From the NCBI RefSeq assembly GCF_001556185.1, contig NZ_LSIJ01000105.1, forward strand, positions 1 to 64,000: a stretch of 64,000 nucleotides of DNA, in the 5' to 3' direction. Positions within the stretch are counted from its first letter, which is position 1. Every line of letters begins with the position of its first letter. The notes under the pieces are model-generated. The model was not told the origin of the DNA and made no database searches. It saw only the letters and a list, made by a program, of their open reading frames with translations. Of the stretch, positions 34,345-43,589 are shown in pieces. Made by a program: the position numbers and the translations under genes. This DNA comes from Sphingomonas sp. CCH10-B3 (lineage in GTDB: Bacteria > Pseudomonadota > Alphaproteobacteria > Sphingomonadales > Sphingomonadaceae).

Positions 34345-35697
34345 TCACTCCCTTTCCTTGACGTCGGGACCGCCGCCGCCGCCGTGGCTGTCGCCGGCCT
34401 TCATCGTGTGAGCGAGGACGGTCGCGCCGTGGGTCGCGGACTGGCGCTGCTTCATGGCCGAGGCCCATGCGGGCGGCGCGGAAGCCGGGGCTGCCGGCGA
34501 TGCCGCGGGCGCGGGACTTCCCGATGCGGGAGCGACGCCCAGCCCGGCGCGGGCGCCTGTGCGGAAGTTGTCCTTCATGGATGCGCTCGCCTTGCCGGCC
34601 ATCCGGCGCAGCGGCGAGAGCGCGGCATTGACGGCGCCGGTCGCCGCCGTCTGTCCGACAGCGGCCATGCCGCCCGCCACAGCGCCCGCGCCGCTCCTGC
34701 CGAGCGAGCCGACGCTGTAGGCGCCCGCCGCGCCGCCCGCCATGCGCGCGCCGCCTTGCGCGGCTGCCGCACCCATCCGCCCGGTCGCGCCTATGGTCGA
34801 GGCGGCAGCGCCGACGCCGAGCTTCGCGGCGGCGGCGCCACCGACCAGCGCGCCGCCCGCCGCCAGCACGGTGCCGGCCGCCGCGCCCGCGCCGAGCTGC
34901 GGCCCGCCCGAGACGATCCCGTTGGCGATGCCGGGGCCGAAGATCGACAGGCCGAGCAGCGACAGCGCGCCGAGCGCGATCGCCAGAACCTGCCGCGCGT
35001 CGGGTTCGGGACCGACCGTCGCCGTGAACGTGCTGAACAGGGTCGTGCCGATCCCGGTGATGACCGCGAGCACCAGCACCTTGATCCCGCTGGAGACGAT
35101 ATGGCCGAGCACTTTTTCGGCCATGAACGCGGTGCGGTTCCAGAAGGCGAAGGGCAGCAGGACGAATCCGGCCAGCGTCACCAGCTTGAACTCGATCAGG
35201 GTGATGAATATCTGGATGGCGATAATGAAGAAGGCGAGGACGACGATCAGATAGGCGAGCAGCAGCACGGCGATGATCGCGAGATTGGCGAACACCGACC
35301 AGAGGCTGTTATAGGCCTCCATCGCGTCGATCAGTGGCTGCGCCGCATCGAGACCCTTTGCAGCGATCGTGCCGGGCTTCATGAACTCCGCGAGGCTGAG
35401 GGCATCGCCACTCGCCTTGAGCCCCAGCCCCGCGAAGCTGTCGAACAGGATCGTCGCCAGTGTCTGGAAATTGCCGATGATGAAGGCGAAGGCGCCGATA
35501 TAGAGGGTTTTCTTGACCAGCCGCTGGATCACGTCCTCATCGGCGCCCCAGGCCCAGAACAGCCCGGCGATGGTCACGTCGATCGCGATAAGGGTCGAGG
35601 ACAGGAAGCCGACCTCGCCGCCGAGCAGGCCAAAGCCGCTGTCGATGTAGCTGGTGAAGGTGTCGAGGAAGGTATCGACGATCCCGGTGTCACTCAC
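34345..35697 (-). CDS. trbL: Conjugal transfer protein TrbL (VirB6-like)
   Basis: 450 residues starting with GTG at 35697, which overlaps the trbK stop as GTGA on the preceding gene's side. The first 280 residues hold six or more hydrophobic helices (LNLF-type NFQTLATILFDSFAGLGLKASGDAL, FIIAIQIFITLIEFKLVTLAGFVLLPFAFWNRTAFMAEKVLGHIV). The C-terminal 170 residues are low-complexity Ala/Gly, ending in a cytoplasmic His/Gly tail. It is the polytopic inner-membrane channel part of the apparatus. Confidence 0.92.
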   Translation of the reverse strand: MSDTGIVDTFLDTFTSYIDSGFGLLGGEVGFLSSTLIAIDVTIAGLFWAWGADEDVIQRLVKKTLYIGAFAFIIGNFQTLATILFDSFAGLGLKASGDALSLAEFMKPGTIAAKGLDAAQPLIDAMEAYNSLWSVFANLAIIAVLLLAYLIVVLAFFIIAIQIFITLIEFKLVTLAGFVLLPFAFWNRTAFMAEKVLGHIVSSGIKVLVLAVITGIGTTLFSTFTATVGPEPDARQVLAIALGALSLLGLSIFGPGIANGIVSGGPQLGAGAAAGTVLAAGGALVGGAAAAKLGVGAAASTIGATGRMGAAAAQGGARMAGGAAGAYSVGSLGRSGAGAVAGGMAAVGQTAATGAVNAALSPLRRMAGKASASMKDNFRTGARAGLGVAPASGSPAPAASPAAPASAPPAWASAMKQRQSATHGATVLAHTMKAGDSHGGGGGPDVKERE

Positions 35698-36077
35698 GGC
35701 GCGGTGCTCCCGGCCTGATCGGCGGGGACAAAGGGGCCGGGAAGCTCCGGCCGGATCGCCTCGTCAGCCCGGCTGCCGTCGCTGTCATATGCGGCGGGAA
35801 GCGCAGGATGCTCGCCCGGCGCGGGCGCGTCGGCATCCTTGCCGAAGAAGCGGCGGCGCTTTTCCGCCCATGCCGCCTCGCAGCCGGAATCCGGCATGGT
35901 GAGCGTGGCGCAGCGTTCCAGTTCGCGCGCCAGCCGCTTCTCCTGCTCTCCTTCTTCAAGGACGGGCAGGACGGCTTCAAGCTGCGGTTCATGCGGTTCG
36001 CGCGAGCCCGCGAGCGCCACGGCCAGCATGATGCCGCCGAGCGCGGCGACACCGGCGATCTTTGCATTGCGCGACAT
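35694..36077 (-). CDS. trbK: TrbK-like entry-exclusion protein
   Basis: 127 residues. An N-terminal hydrophobic helix (IAGVAALGGIMLAVALAG), an acidic region, then ELERCATLTMPDSGCEAAWAEKRRRFFGK: two cysteines spaced C-x9-C and a basic-FFG end, followed by a Pro/Ala/Asp tail of about 45 residues. The position between trbJ and trbL matches the alternative TrbK of this ICE family, thought to block redundant mating (entry exclusion). The same C-x9-C…FFG unit is seen in the protein at 30881–31186. Confidence 0.82.
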   Translation of the reverse strand: MSRNAKIAGVAALGGIMLAVALAGSREPHEPQLEAVLPVLEEGEQEKRLARELERCATLTMPDSGCEAAWAEKRRRFFGKDADAPAPGEHPALPAAYDSDGSRADEAIRPELPGPFVPADQAGSTAP

Positions 36078-36090
36078 GCGGCTTCTCCTG

Positions 36091-36810
36091 TCAGTCGCGG
36101 CCGAAGAAGCGGCGGAAGCGTTCGCGCCCCTCCGCCTCGATCGCGGCCTGCCGCGCGGCGTCGAGCGACTGCGCCCGTCCCTGCGCCGCGACGGCGGCGG
36201 TGAGGTCGGCGAGCTGCTGCGATTGCAGGGCGAGAAGCTGGTTGCCCGCCTGCGCGGCCTGGAGCGCGCCGGTCGCCGACTGACTGGCCGAGACCAGGCT
36301 GTTCATCGTGGTGCGCGCGCCCTCGATATTACCGACGACGCCGGCCTGCACCTGCAAGGAGTCCTGGAACGCGCCGACGCTGTCCTCCCAGCGCGCGTTC
36401 GCATTGGCGATCATCTGGGCGTTGGTGCCGGTGAGCGCGGTGCCCTTGTAACGGTCGGTGAAGGCGCTCTGGATGTCCCGGACATCGTAGGCGATGCGCT
36501 GGGCCTGCCTAAGCAGCTGCTGCGTCTGCCGGACCTGCTGCTGGAGAACGTCGACCGTCGAGAGCGGCAGCGAAGCGAGATTGCGCGCCTCGTTGATGAG
36601 GCTCGTCGCCTGCTGCTGAATTTGCTGAATCTGGTTGTTGATCTGCTGGAGCGACCGGGCGGCGGTCAGCACGTTTTGGGCGTAATTGGTCGGGTCATAG
36701 ACGATCCCGCCGAACTGGGCGTGCGCGGGCGTCGCGGCGGTGGTGCCGATCATGCCGGACGTGGCGATCGCGCCGGCCAGCATGGCGCGGCGCAGGATGG
36801 TGGCTTTCAT
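36091..36810 (-). CDS. trbJ: Conjugal transfer protein TrbJ (VirB5-like)
   Basis: 239 residues from the ATG at 36810. Signal peptide (LRRAMLAGAIATSGMIGTTAATPAHAQ), then a long helical protein rich in Gln: VYDPTNYAQNVLTAARSLQQINNQIQQIQQQATSLINEARNLASLP, typical of TrbJ/VirB5 pilus-tip components. The end (REGRERFRRFFGRD-type: GRERFRRFFGRD) again carries an FFG sequence like the TrbK proteins. ATGA overlap with trbE. An upstream in-frame extension to 36933 lies inside trbE. Confidence 0.92.
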   Translation of the reverse strand: MKATILRRAMLAGAIATSGMIGTTAATPAHAQFGGIVYDPTNYAQNVLTAARSLQQINNQIQQIQQQATSLINEARNLASLPLSTVDVLQQQVRQTQQLLRQAQRIAYDVRDIQSAFTDRYKGTALTGTNAQMIANANARWEDSVGAFQDSLQVQAGVVGNIEGARTTMNSLVSASQSATGALQAAQAGNQLLALQSQQLADLTAAVAAQGRAQSLDAARQAAIEAEGRERFRRFFGRD

Positions 36811-39296
36811 GGGATCATGTCCTTCAAGGCAAGGGGGAGCTGGCCGGTATCTTCCCGGTTTCCGGCCAGCGGATCGGGTTGAGGTTCGGGAAGAAGCTCG
36901 ACCGCCCAGGCGCAGCCGCGGTGACGCAGCCATTCGGCCGCGAAGGCAGGCGCGCCATGCGCCTCCACCAGCTCCGCGATCCGGCGCTGATCGGTCTTGG
37001 AAGAGGCGGCGGCGAAGGCCAGCGCGACCTCGCCAAGCCCCAGCTCGAACAGGCGGTTGCCGCGCCTTGACTGGCAGTAATAATCGCGCTTCGGCGTCGC
37101 CCGGCTCAGGATTTCGATCTGGCGGGCGTTGAGCCCGAACCGCTCGTAGATCACCGCGATCTGCGGTTCGACCGCGCGTTCGTTCGGCAGGAATATCCGG
37201 GTCGGACAGCTCTCGACGATGGCGGGCGCGATCGTGCTGCCCTCGATCTGCGCGAGCGACTGGGTGGCGAAGATGACGCTGGCGTTCTTCTTACGCAGCG
37301 TCACCAGCCATTCCGAAAGCTGTTTGGCGAACGCGGGCGATCCCAGCGCCAGCCAGCCCTCGTCGATGACGATGAGCGTCGGGCTGCCGTCGAGCCGCCC
37401 CGCGATGCGGTGAAACAGGTAGGACAGGACGGCCGGGGCCGCGCCGCTTTCCATCAAGCCTTCGGTCTCGAACACCTGAACGGTGGCCTCGCCAAGCCGC
37501 TCGGTCTCGGCATCGAGCAGCCGGCCCCATGCTCCGCCCACGCACCAGGGCGCGAGCGCCTGCTTGAGCTGCTGGCTCTGGAGCAGGACGGCAAGGCCCG
37601 TCAGGGTCCGTTCCGCGATCGGCGCGGTGGCGAGCGAGGTCAGCGCCGACCAGATATGCTCCTTGGCCTGCGGGTCGACGGTCACATTCTCGGATGCGAG
37701 GATCGCCGCCAGCCATTCGGCGGCCCAGGCGCGTTCGGCTGGGTCGTCAATATGGGCGAGCGGTTGGAGCTGCACGCCGTCCCCGGCCTCGTCGGCGAGC
37801 ATCCCGCCGAGATCCTGCCAGTCGCCGCCCATACCGATCGCAGCCGCGCGGATGCTGCCGCCGAAATCGAAGGCGAAGACCTGCGCGTTCTCGTAGCGGC
37901 GAAATTGCATCGCCATCAGTGCAAGCAGCACCGACTTGCCGGAGCCGGTCGGCCCGACGATGAGGGTGTGCCCGACATCGCCGACATGAAGGGAAAACCG
38001 GAACGGGGTCGAGCCTTCGGTCTTGCCATAAAGCAAGGGGGGCGCACCGAAATGCTCGTCCCGTTCCGGCCCCGCCCATACTGCTGACAGGGGGATCAGG
38101 TGGGCGAGATTGATGGTGGAAATCGGAGGCTGGCGGACGTTGGCATAGGTGTGGCCGGGGAGGCTCCCAAGCCACGCCTCGATCGCGTTCATGCCCTCGG
38201 GGATCACGGTGAAGTCGCGACCCTGGATGACCTTTTCGACCAGCCGCAGCTTTTCAGCCGCAATGGCGGGATCGCGGTCCCACACCGTCACGCTGGCGGT
38301 GACATAGGCCATGCCGGCGTAGTCGGCGCCCAGCTCCTGCAAGGCAGTGTCGGCGTCGGCCGCCTTGTTCGAGGCATCGCTGTCGAGCAGCGTCGATGCC
38401 TCGTTGGTCATCACTTCCTTGAGGATCGCAGCAACGCTTTTGCGCTTGGCGAACCATTGGCGGCGGATGCGGGTCAGCAGCTTCGTCGCGTCGGTCTTGT
38501 CGAGCATGATCGCGCGGGTCGACCAGCGATACTCGAAGGCGAGCCGGTTCAGTTCGTCGAGCAGGCCGGGGAAGGTGACGCTCGGGAATCCCGTGATCGT
38601 CAGCGTGCGCAGATGATGGTCGCCGAGTTTCGGCTCCAGCCCGCCGGTCAGCGGCTCGTCGGCGAGCAGCGCGTCGAGATGCATCGGCGTTTCCGGCACG
38701 CGCACGCGCTGGCGCCGGGTCGAGATCGTGCTGTGCAGGTAAGTCAGCGTCTCGCCGTCATCGAGCCAGCAAACCTCGGGCACGAAGCCCTCGACCAGAT
38801 TGAGCACCCGGTCGCTGCGATCGGTAAAGCTCTGGAGCAATTCCCACGGATCGACGCCCGTGCCGGAACGGCCTTCATAGAGCCAGGTTTCGGCGCGGGC
38901 GGCGTCCTCGGCCGGTGGCATCCAGAGGAGCGTCAGATAATAGTCGCTCTCGAAATGCGCGCCTTCTTCGCGAAACTGTTCGCGCCGCTCCATATCGACC
39001 AGCGCCGAGACCGGATCGGGAAAGTCCGATTCCGGATAGTCGAGCGCGGGCGTGCGCTGCGCTTCGACGAAGATTGCCCAGCCCGAGCCGAGACGGCGCA
39101 GCGCATTGTTGAGCCGCGCCGTGGTGGCGACCAGCTCGGCTGGCGTGGCGGAATCAAGGTCCGGTCCCCGAAAACGGGCGGTGCGCTGAAAGCTGCCGTC
39201 CTTGTTGAGAACGACGCTTGTCCCGACCAGCGCGGCCCAGGGCAGGAAGTCGGCGAGATGCGCGGCGCCGTTCCTGTATTCGCGCAAGCTCATCAT
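36807..39296 (-). CDS. trbE: Conjugal transfer ATPase TrbE (VirB4-like)
   Basis: 829 residues from the ATG at 39296, which forms an ATGA overlap with trbD. N-terminus MMSLREYRNGAAHLADFLPWAALVGTSVVLNKDGSF; Walker A GPTGSGKS near residue 450; Walker B TLIVIDEGWLAL near residue 640, followed by ATQSLAQIEGS. VirB4 ATPases power assembly of the pilus and channel at the inner membrane. The frame stays open upstream to 39593 through the trbD region, but that part is not protein-like. Confidence 0.95.
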   Translation of the reverse strand: MMSLREYRNGAAHLADFLPWAALVGTSVVLNKDGSFQRTARFRGPDLDSATPAELVATTARLNNALRRLGSGWAIFVEAQRTPALDYPESDFPDPVSALVDMERREQFREEGAHFESDYYLTLLWMPPAEDAARAETWLYEGRSGTGVDPWELLQSFTDRSDRVLNLVEGFVPEVCWLDDGETLTYLHSTISTRRQRVRVPETPMHLDALLADEPLTGGLEPKLGDHHLRTLTITGFPSVTFPGLLDELNRLAFEYRWSTRAIMLDKTDATKLLTRIRRQWFAKRKSVAAILKEVMTNEASTLLDSDASNKAADADTALQELGADYAGMAYVTASVTVWDRDPAIAAEKLRLVEKVIQGRDFTVIPEGMNAIEAWLGSLPGHTYANVRQPPISTINLAHLIPLSAVWAGPERDEHFGAPPLLYGKTEGSTPFRFSLHVGDVGHTLIVGPTGSGKSVLLALMAMQFRRYENAQVFAFDFGGSIRAAAIGMGGDWQDLGGMLADEAGDGVQLQPLAHIDDPAERAWAAEWLAAILASENVTVDPQAKEHIWSALTSLATAPIAERTLTGLAVLLQSQQLKQALAPWCVGGAWGRLLDAETERLGEATVQVFETEGLMESGAAPAVLSYLFHRIAGRLDGSPTLIVIDEGWLALGSPAFAKQLSEWLVTLRKKNASVIFATQSLAQIEGSTIAPAIVESCPTRIFLPNERAVEPQIAVIYERFGLNARQIEILSRATPKRDYYCQSRRGNRLFELGLGEVALAFAAASSKTDQRRIAELVEAHGAPAFAAEWLRHRGCAWAVELLPEPQPDPLAGNREDTGQLPLALKDMIP

Positions 39297-39574
39297 GGCT
39301 GCATCCATGTCGGGTAGCGGAGGTGGCGGCGGGCCACGTCGACGAACTGGGGATCGCGCCGCGCGGCCCATACCGAGAGCGCATGGCCGATCGCCCATAT
39401 CGCGAGGCCGGCGATCCAGAGGCGCAGGCCCAGCCCGATCGCGCCTGCCAGCGTCCCGTTGACGATGGCGAGCGAGCGCGGGGCGCCTCCGAGCAATATC
39501 GGCTCGGTCAGCGCCCGGTGGACCGGCGCGAAGTAGCCCGCGATGGGCTCGCCATGATCGGCCGCGCCGGTCAT
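39293..39574 (-). CDS. trbD: Conjugal transfer protein TrbD (VirB3-like)
   Basis: 93 residues. AGYFAPVHRALTEPILLGGAPRSLAIVNGTLAGAIGLGLRLWIAGLAIWAIGHALSVWAARRDPQF is the VirB3/TrbD pattern, with paired hydrophobic helices and the RDPQF segment. It is a small inner-membrane protein that partners the VirB4 ATPase. Both ends overlap neighbours by ATGA. Confidence 0.93.
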   Translation of the reverse strand: MTGAADHGEPIAGYFAPVHRALTEPILLGGAPRSLAIVNGTLAGAIGLGLRLWIAGLAIWAIGHALSVWAARRDPQFVDVARRHLRYPTWMQP

Positions 39575-39939
39575 GCGACCATCGCTCCGCCACCGAAGGA
39601 AAAGAACGAGAGGAAGAAGCTCGACGCGGCGAACGCGATCGACAGACCGAACACGATCTGGATCATCCGCCGTGCCCCGCCCGACGTATCGCCGAAGGCC
39701 AGGGTCAGCCCGGTCACGATGATAATCATCACCGCGATGATCTTGGCGACCGGCCCCTCGATGCTTTCGAGGATAGACTGGAGCGGCGCCTCCCACGGCA
39801 TCGACGATCCGCCCGCATGGGCGGGCATCGCGTAGAGCAGCCCGGCCGCGGTGATGCCGATATGGCCGAGGCGGTCGAGCACGGTGCCGCCGAGCAGGCG
39901 GCCCTTCATGGTCCTGAGAGGCGTGGCGTCGTTGGTCAT
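39571..39939 (-). CDS. trbC: Pilin TrbC (VirB2-like)
   Basis: 122 residues. A long signal region (GHIGITAAGLLYAMPAHAGGSS) is followed by the mature pilin, with two hydrophobic helices: VAKIIAVMIIIVTGLTLAFGDTSGGARRMIQIVFGLSIAFAASSFFLSFFSFGGG. The conserved MPWE just after the cleavage site is typical. It forms the conjugative pilus. ATGA overlaps with trbB and trbD. Confidence 0.92.
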   Translation of the reverse strand: MTNDATPLRTMKGRLLGGTVLDRLGHIGITAAGLLYAMPAHAGGSSMPWEAPLQSILESIEGPVAKIIAVMIIIVTGLTLAFGDTSGGARRMIQIVFGLSIAFAASSFFLSFFSFGGGAMVA

Positions 39940-40922
39940 GGCAGGTCTCCGGTCTGGGGGGTGGTGAGCGGCGTGAGGCGGTAGTCGCCGGTCGCGGCGT
40001 CGAGCCCTTCGACGCGGGCCAGCTCGGCGAGGCGGCGGCCGTGCCCGTCGCGGACGAGCACGGCGATCAGGTCGATGGTCTCGGCCAGCAGCGCGCGCGG
40101 GACCGTGACGACGGCCTCCTGAATGAGCTGCTCCATACGGCGCAGCGCGCCGAGCGCGGTTCCGGCGTGGATCGTGCCGATGCCGCCCGGATGGCCGGTG
40201 CCCCAGGCTTTGAGGAGATCGAGCGCCTCGGCGCCGCGCACCTCGCCGATCGGGATGCGATCAGGGCGCAGGCGCAGCGAGGACCGGACGAGATCGGACA
40301 GCGAGACGACGCCATCCTTCGTGCGCATGGCGACGAGGTTCGGCGCGGCGCATTGCAGCTCCCGCGTGTCCTCAATCAGGACGATACGGTCGGTGGTCTT
40401 GGCGACTTCCACCAGCAGCGCATTGACCAGCGTGGTCTTGCCACTGCCGGTGCCGCCCGCCACGAGGATGTTGGCGCGAGCGGCGACGCCATCGCGGCAT
40501 GCCGCCGCCTCGGCCGCCGACATGATCCCGGCGGCCGCATAGTCGTCGAGCGTGAACACCGCGACGGCGGGCTTGCGGATGGCGAAGGCCGGGGCCGCGA
40601 CGACGGGCGGCAGCAGCCCCTCGAACCGCTCGCCCCCTTCGGGCAGCTCGGCGGAGACGCGCGGGGACCGGGCATGAACCTCGACGCCGACATGATGCGC
40701 GACCAGGCGGACGATGCGCTCGCCGTCAGCGGCGGCCAGCGTCATGCCGGTGTCGCTGATGCCCTCGCCGAGCCGGTCGACCCACAGCCGTCCGTCCGGG
40801 TTCAGCATCACCTCGATCACGGCGGCATCGTCGAGCCAGGCCGCGATCGACGGCCCCAGCGCCGTGCGCAGCATCCGCGCGCCGCGCGTGTTCGCTTCGG
40901 ATCGGATCGGCTGGACGGACAA
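39936..40922 (-). CDS. trbB: Conjugal transfer ATPase TrbB (VirB11-like)
   Basis: 328 residues. Walker [15 protein letters not shown], the Asp box IEDTRELQC, Walker B-region [29 protein letters not shown] with the His box, all intact for a VirB11 hexameric ATPase. The start codon appears to be TTG at 40922 and the conserved sequence [17 protein letters not shown] follows soon after. An SD-like AGGGG about eight bases before it is one arm of a strong hairpin (40929–40972). It is the first gene of the trb operon. Confidence 0.93.
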   Translation of the reverse strand: MSVQPIRSEANTRGARMLRTALGPSIAAWLDDAAVIEVMLNPDGRLWVDRLGEGISDTGMTLAAADGERIVRLVAHHVGVEVHARSPRVSAELPEGGERFEGLLPPVVAAPAFAIRKPAVAVFTLDDYAAAGIMSAAEAAACRDGVAARANILVAGGTGSGKTTLVNALLVEVAKTTDRIVLIEDTRELQCAAPNLVAMRTKDGVVSLSDLVRSSLRLRPDRIPIGEVRGAEALDLLKAWGTGHPGGIGTIHAGTALGALRRMEQLIQEAVVTVPRALLAETIDLIAVLVRDGHGRRLAELARVEGLDAATGDYRLTPLTTPQTGDLP

Positions 40923-40928
40923 GAAACG

Positions 40929-40972
40929 GCCCCTGAATTAGGCCGGGCGAACCGCCGCCCGGCGTCAGGGGC
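40929..40972 (-). promoter_or_regulatory. Nested hairpin covering the trbB ribosome-binding site
   Basis: Outer arms GCCCCTGA/TCAGGGGC and inner arms GCCGGGCG/CGCCCGGC form two stacked stems within 44 bp, ending 6 bp before the trbB TTG. On the coding strand the 3' outer arm contains AGGGG, the only Shine–Dalgarno-like sequence for trbB, so the stem would hide it. This could hold trb expression down until bound or unfolded. The rest of the 40973–41150 gap shows no gene. Confidence 0.6.
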
Positions 40973-41150
40973 ACATCAAGAGAGACAGGAAATCGCGCGA
41001 GGCAACAACTATGTCAGGGCGTAGTAGTGACGGCGGCAGATAAGTGCGCGTTGCGGTCTGACGCTTTCAGCACCGCTCTCCGCCCGCGCTATTTCGTGAA
41101 GATACCTGGCCGATTCGCGCATGGCCGGCCCCGGCTGGTTCGCTGCACTG

Positions 41151-41579
41151 TCATGTGTCGGTGGAGCCGCCGTCACGACCTGCAATATCCTCCGGTATTT
41201 CGTCGAGCAGGCTCTTGCCGCTGGCGTAGCGGCGGCCCAGCGTCTCGACAAAACCCTCATAGCGCTTGCGGCCCTTGACCTGGGCGGCCGCCTGATCCTC
41301 GTCGGGCAGCGGCGGCGTCACCGCCAGCCAGAAGCGGACGAAAAGCGCCAGTGCCTCGGTGGTGAGGCCGGTGTTGCGTTCGAGCCGCTGGACCTGCCGC
41401 GAAAGCCGGTCGAGCCTTCGGGCGAAGGCCGCCTCCATCCGGTCGGCGCCGTCCGGCGACATCCAGGAGGTGACGGCGGCTTCCACGATCGCCGAGCGCG
41501 AGATGCGGCGGCGGATCGCCAGCTCGCTGACCTGACGGGCCAGCTTGGGCGGAAAATAGACGTTGAGACGCACGCGCAT
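41151..41579 (-). CDS. CopG-like (ribbon-helix-helix) conjugation regulator
   Basis: 142 residues. The N-terminus MRVRLNVYFPPKLARQVSELAIRRRISRSAIVEAAVTSWMSP is a ribbon-helix-helix DNA-binding domain. The central part (RLDRLSRQVQRLERNTGLTTEALALFVRFWLAVTPPLP) matches the CopG-annotated proteins that sit between traG and trbB in this ICE family. It probably regulates, or helps DNA processing by, its neighbours. It is 9 bp downstream of traG. Confidence 0.85.
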   Translation of the reverse strand: MRVRLNVYFPPKLARQVSELAIRRRISRSAIVEAAVTSWMSPDGADRMEAAFARRLDRLSRQVQRLERNTGLTTEALALFVRFWLAVTPPLPDEDQAAAQVKGRKRYEGFVETLGRRYASGKSLLDEIPEDIAGRDGGSTDT

Positions 41580-41588
41580 GGGAATCTC

Positions 41589-43574
41589 CTACATTTCGAT
41601 GCCGTCGTCGGGATCGAGCGACGCCTGCCGCGCGACGCCCTGCATCCGCCGCCGTGCCGCCGCCTGGCGCGCAGCATCCTCGGGTTCGTCCTCGACGATG
41701 GAAAACTCCTGCGCGGGCGGTGCGGGCGTCGTCTCCTTCACGATGGCGACATGATCGGGAAGCTCGGGCTCGCGGCGCAGCCCGCTGTTGGCGGCATCCT
41801 CCTGGCGCCGGATGATTGCCGCGATCTCGGCGGGATCGGCCGAAGCGGCGAGCCCCGTCCAGTCGTCGGGACGGATTTCCCGAGGTGGCGATGCGGCCGG
41901 ATCGGGCGGCGGCATGATCCGCGCGGCGAGACGGGGATCGGCGTAGTAAGCAGCCTTCTTCGCGCGGATGGGCTGGACGCCCGACACCATGACGATTTCC
42001 TCGTCGGGCGGCAGCTGCATGACCTCGCCCTGGGTCAGAAGCTGGCGGGCGGTTTCGGAGCGCGAGACCATCAGATGCCCGAGCCAGGGCGAGAGCCTGT
42101 GCCCGGCGTAGTTCTTCATCGCGCGCATCTCAGTCTTGGTGCCGAGCGCCTTCGACACGCGCTCGCCCGTCTTCTCGTTGTTGGTCGCGAAGCTCACCCG
42201 AACATGGCAGTTATCGAGGATCGCATTGTCCTGCCCGTAGGCTTTCTCGATCTGATTGAGCGACTGCGCGATGAGGAAGGATTTCAGGCCATAGCCGGCC
42301 ATGAACGCCAGCGCGCTCTCGAAAAAGTCCAGGCGCCCGAGCGCGGGAAACTCGTCGAGCATCAGCAGCAGGCGATGACGCCTGGCGCCGCTCGGCAGTT
42401 CCTCCGTCAGCCGCCGCCCGATCTGGTTGAGCATCAGGCGGATGAGCGGCTTGGTCCGCGAGATGTCGCTGGGGGGAATGACGAGGTAGAGCGTCGCCGG
42501 CTGCTCGCCCGATACGAGATCCATGACGCGCCAGTGGCAGGCGCGCGTGACCCGGGCGACGACGGGATCGCGGTAAAGCCCGAGAAACGACATGGCGGTC
42601 GAGAGCACGCCCGAGCGTTCGTTGTCGCTCTTGTTGAGCAGTTCGCGCGCGGCCGAGGCCACCACCGGATGCACGCCGGCTTCGCCGAGATGGGGCGTCG
42701 CCATCATCGCGGCCAGCGTCTGCTCGATCGTCCGCGCCGGGTCGGACAGGAAGGCGGCGACACCCGCCAGGGTCTTGTCGGGCTCGGCGTAGAGAACATG
42801 CAGGATCGCGCCGACCAGCAACGCGTGGCTGGTTTTCTCCCAGTGGTTGCGCTTCTCCAGGCTGCCTTCGGGATCGACCAGCACGTCGGCCACGTTCTGC
42901 ACGTCGCGGACTTCCCACTGGCCGCGCCGCACCTCCAGCAGCGGGTTGTAGGCGTCCGACGCCGCGTTGGTCGGGTCGAACAGCAGCACGCGGCCATGCT
43001 GCGCGCGGAAGCCCGCGGTCAGCGTCCAGTTCTCGCCCTTGATGTCATGAACGATCGCCGATGCCGGCCAGGTCAGAAGCGAGGGGATCACGAGGCCGAC
43101 GCCCTTGCCGCTGCGGGTCGGCGCATAGCACAGCACATGCTCGGGGCCGTCGTGGCGCAGATAGGCGCGGCCCAGCTTGCCGAGCACCACACCGTCGTCG
43201 CCGAGCAGCCCGGCCGCACGCACCTCGTCCTCGGTCGCCCAGCGCGCCGAGCCATAGGTTTCCGCGTTCTTCGCCTCGCGTGCGCGCCAGACCGACATGG
43301 CGATGGCGACAGCGACCGCCACGAAGCCGCCCGACGCGGCGATCCAGGCGCCGGTCTGGAAGATGGCGGGCGCATAGGCGTCGTAGCTGAACCACCACCA
43401 GAAGAAGGCGTAGGGCGGATAGACCGGCCAGCCGAGCGCCGTGAACCAGGGTTCGCCAAGCTCGGGCTGATACGCCAGCGCCGCCGCGGTCCATTGTGTG
43501 GCGCTCCAGATCGCGGCGACCACGATCAGGAAGACGGCGATGATCTGGCCCCAGAGGATTTTGGTAGCGGGCAT
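41589..43574 (-). CDS. traG: Type IV coupling protein TraG (VirD4-like)
   Basis: 661 residues. Two N-terminal membrane helix regions (ILWGQIIAVFLIVVAAIWSATQW and TGAWIAASGGFVAVAVAIAM), then YGSARWATEDEVRAAGLL, Walker A APTRSGKGVGLVIPSLL near residue 145, and Walker B LLLMLDEFPALGRLDFFE near residue 400. The acidic tail after residue 560 is variable and likely recruits the relaxosome. TraG links the relaxase–DNA complex to the mating channel. It follows the relaxase gene by 15 bp. Confidence 0.94.
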   Translation of the reverse strand: MPATKILWGQIIAVFLIVVAAIWSATQWTAAALAYQPELGEPWFTALGWPVYPPYAFFWWWFSYDAYAPAIFQTGAWIAASGGFVAVAVAIAMSVWRAREAKNAETYGSARWATEDEVRAAGLLGDDGVVLGKLGRAYLRHDGPEHVLCYAPTRSGKGVGLVIPSLLTWPASAIVHDIKGENWTLTAGFRAQHGRVLLFDPTNAASDAYNPLLEVRRGQWEVRDVQNVADVLVDPEGSLEKRNHWEKTSHALLVGAILHVLYAEPDKTLAGVAAFLSDPARTIEQTLAAMMATPHLGEAGVHPVVASAARELLNKSDNERSGVLSTAMSFLGLYRDPVVARVTRACHWRVMDLVSGEQPATLYLVIPPSDISRTKPLIRLMLNQIGRRLTEELPSGARRHRLLLMLDEFPALGRLDFFESALAFMAGYGLKSFLIAQSLNQIEKAYGQDNAILDNCHVRVSFATNNEKTGERVSKALGTKTEMRAMKNYAGHRLSPWLGHLMVSRSETARQLLTQGEVMQLPPDEEIVMVSGVQPIRAKKAAYYADPRLAARIMPPPDPAASPPREIRPDDWTGLAASADPAEIAAIIRRQEDAANSGLRREPELPDHVAIVKETTPAPPAQEFSIVEDEPEDAARQAAARRRMQGVARQASLDPDDGIEM

Positions 43575-43589
43575 GAGAGTCTCCTTCTT

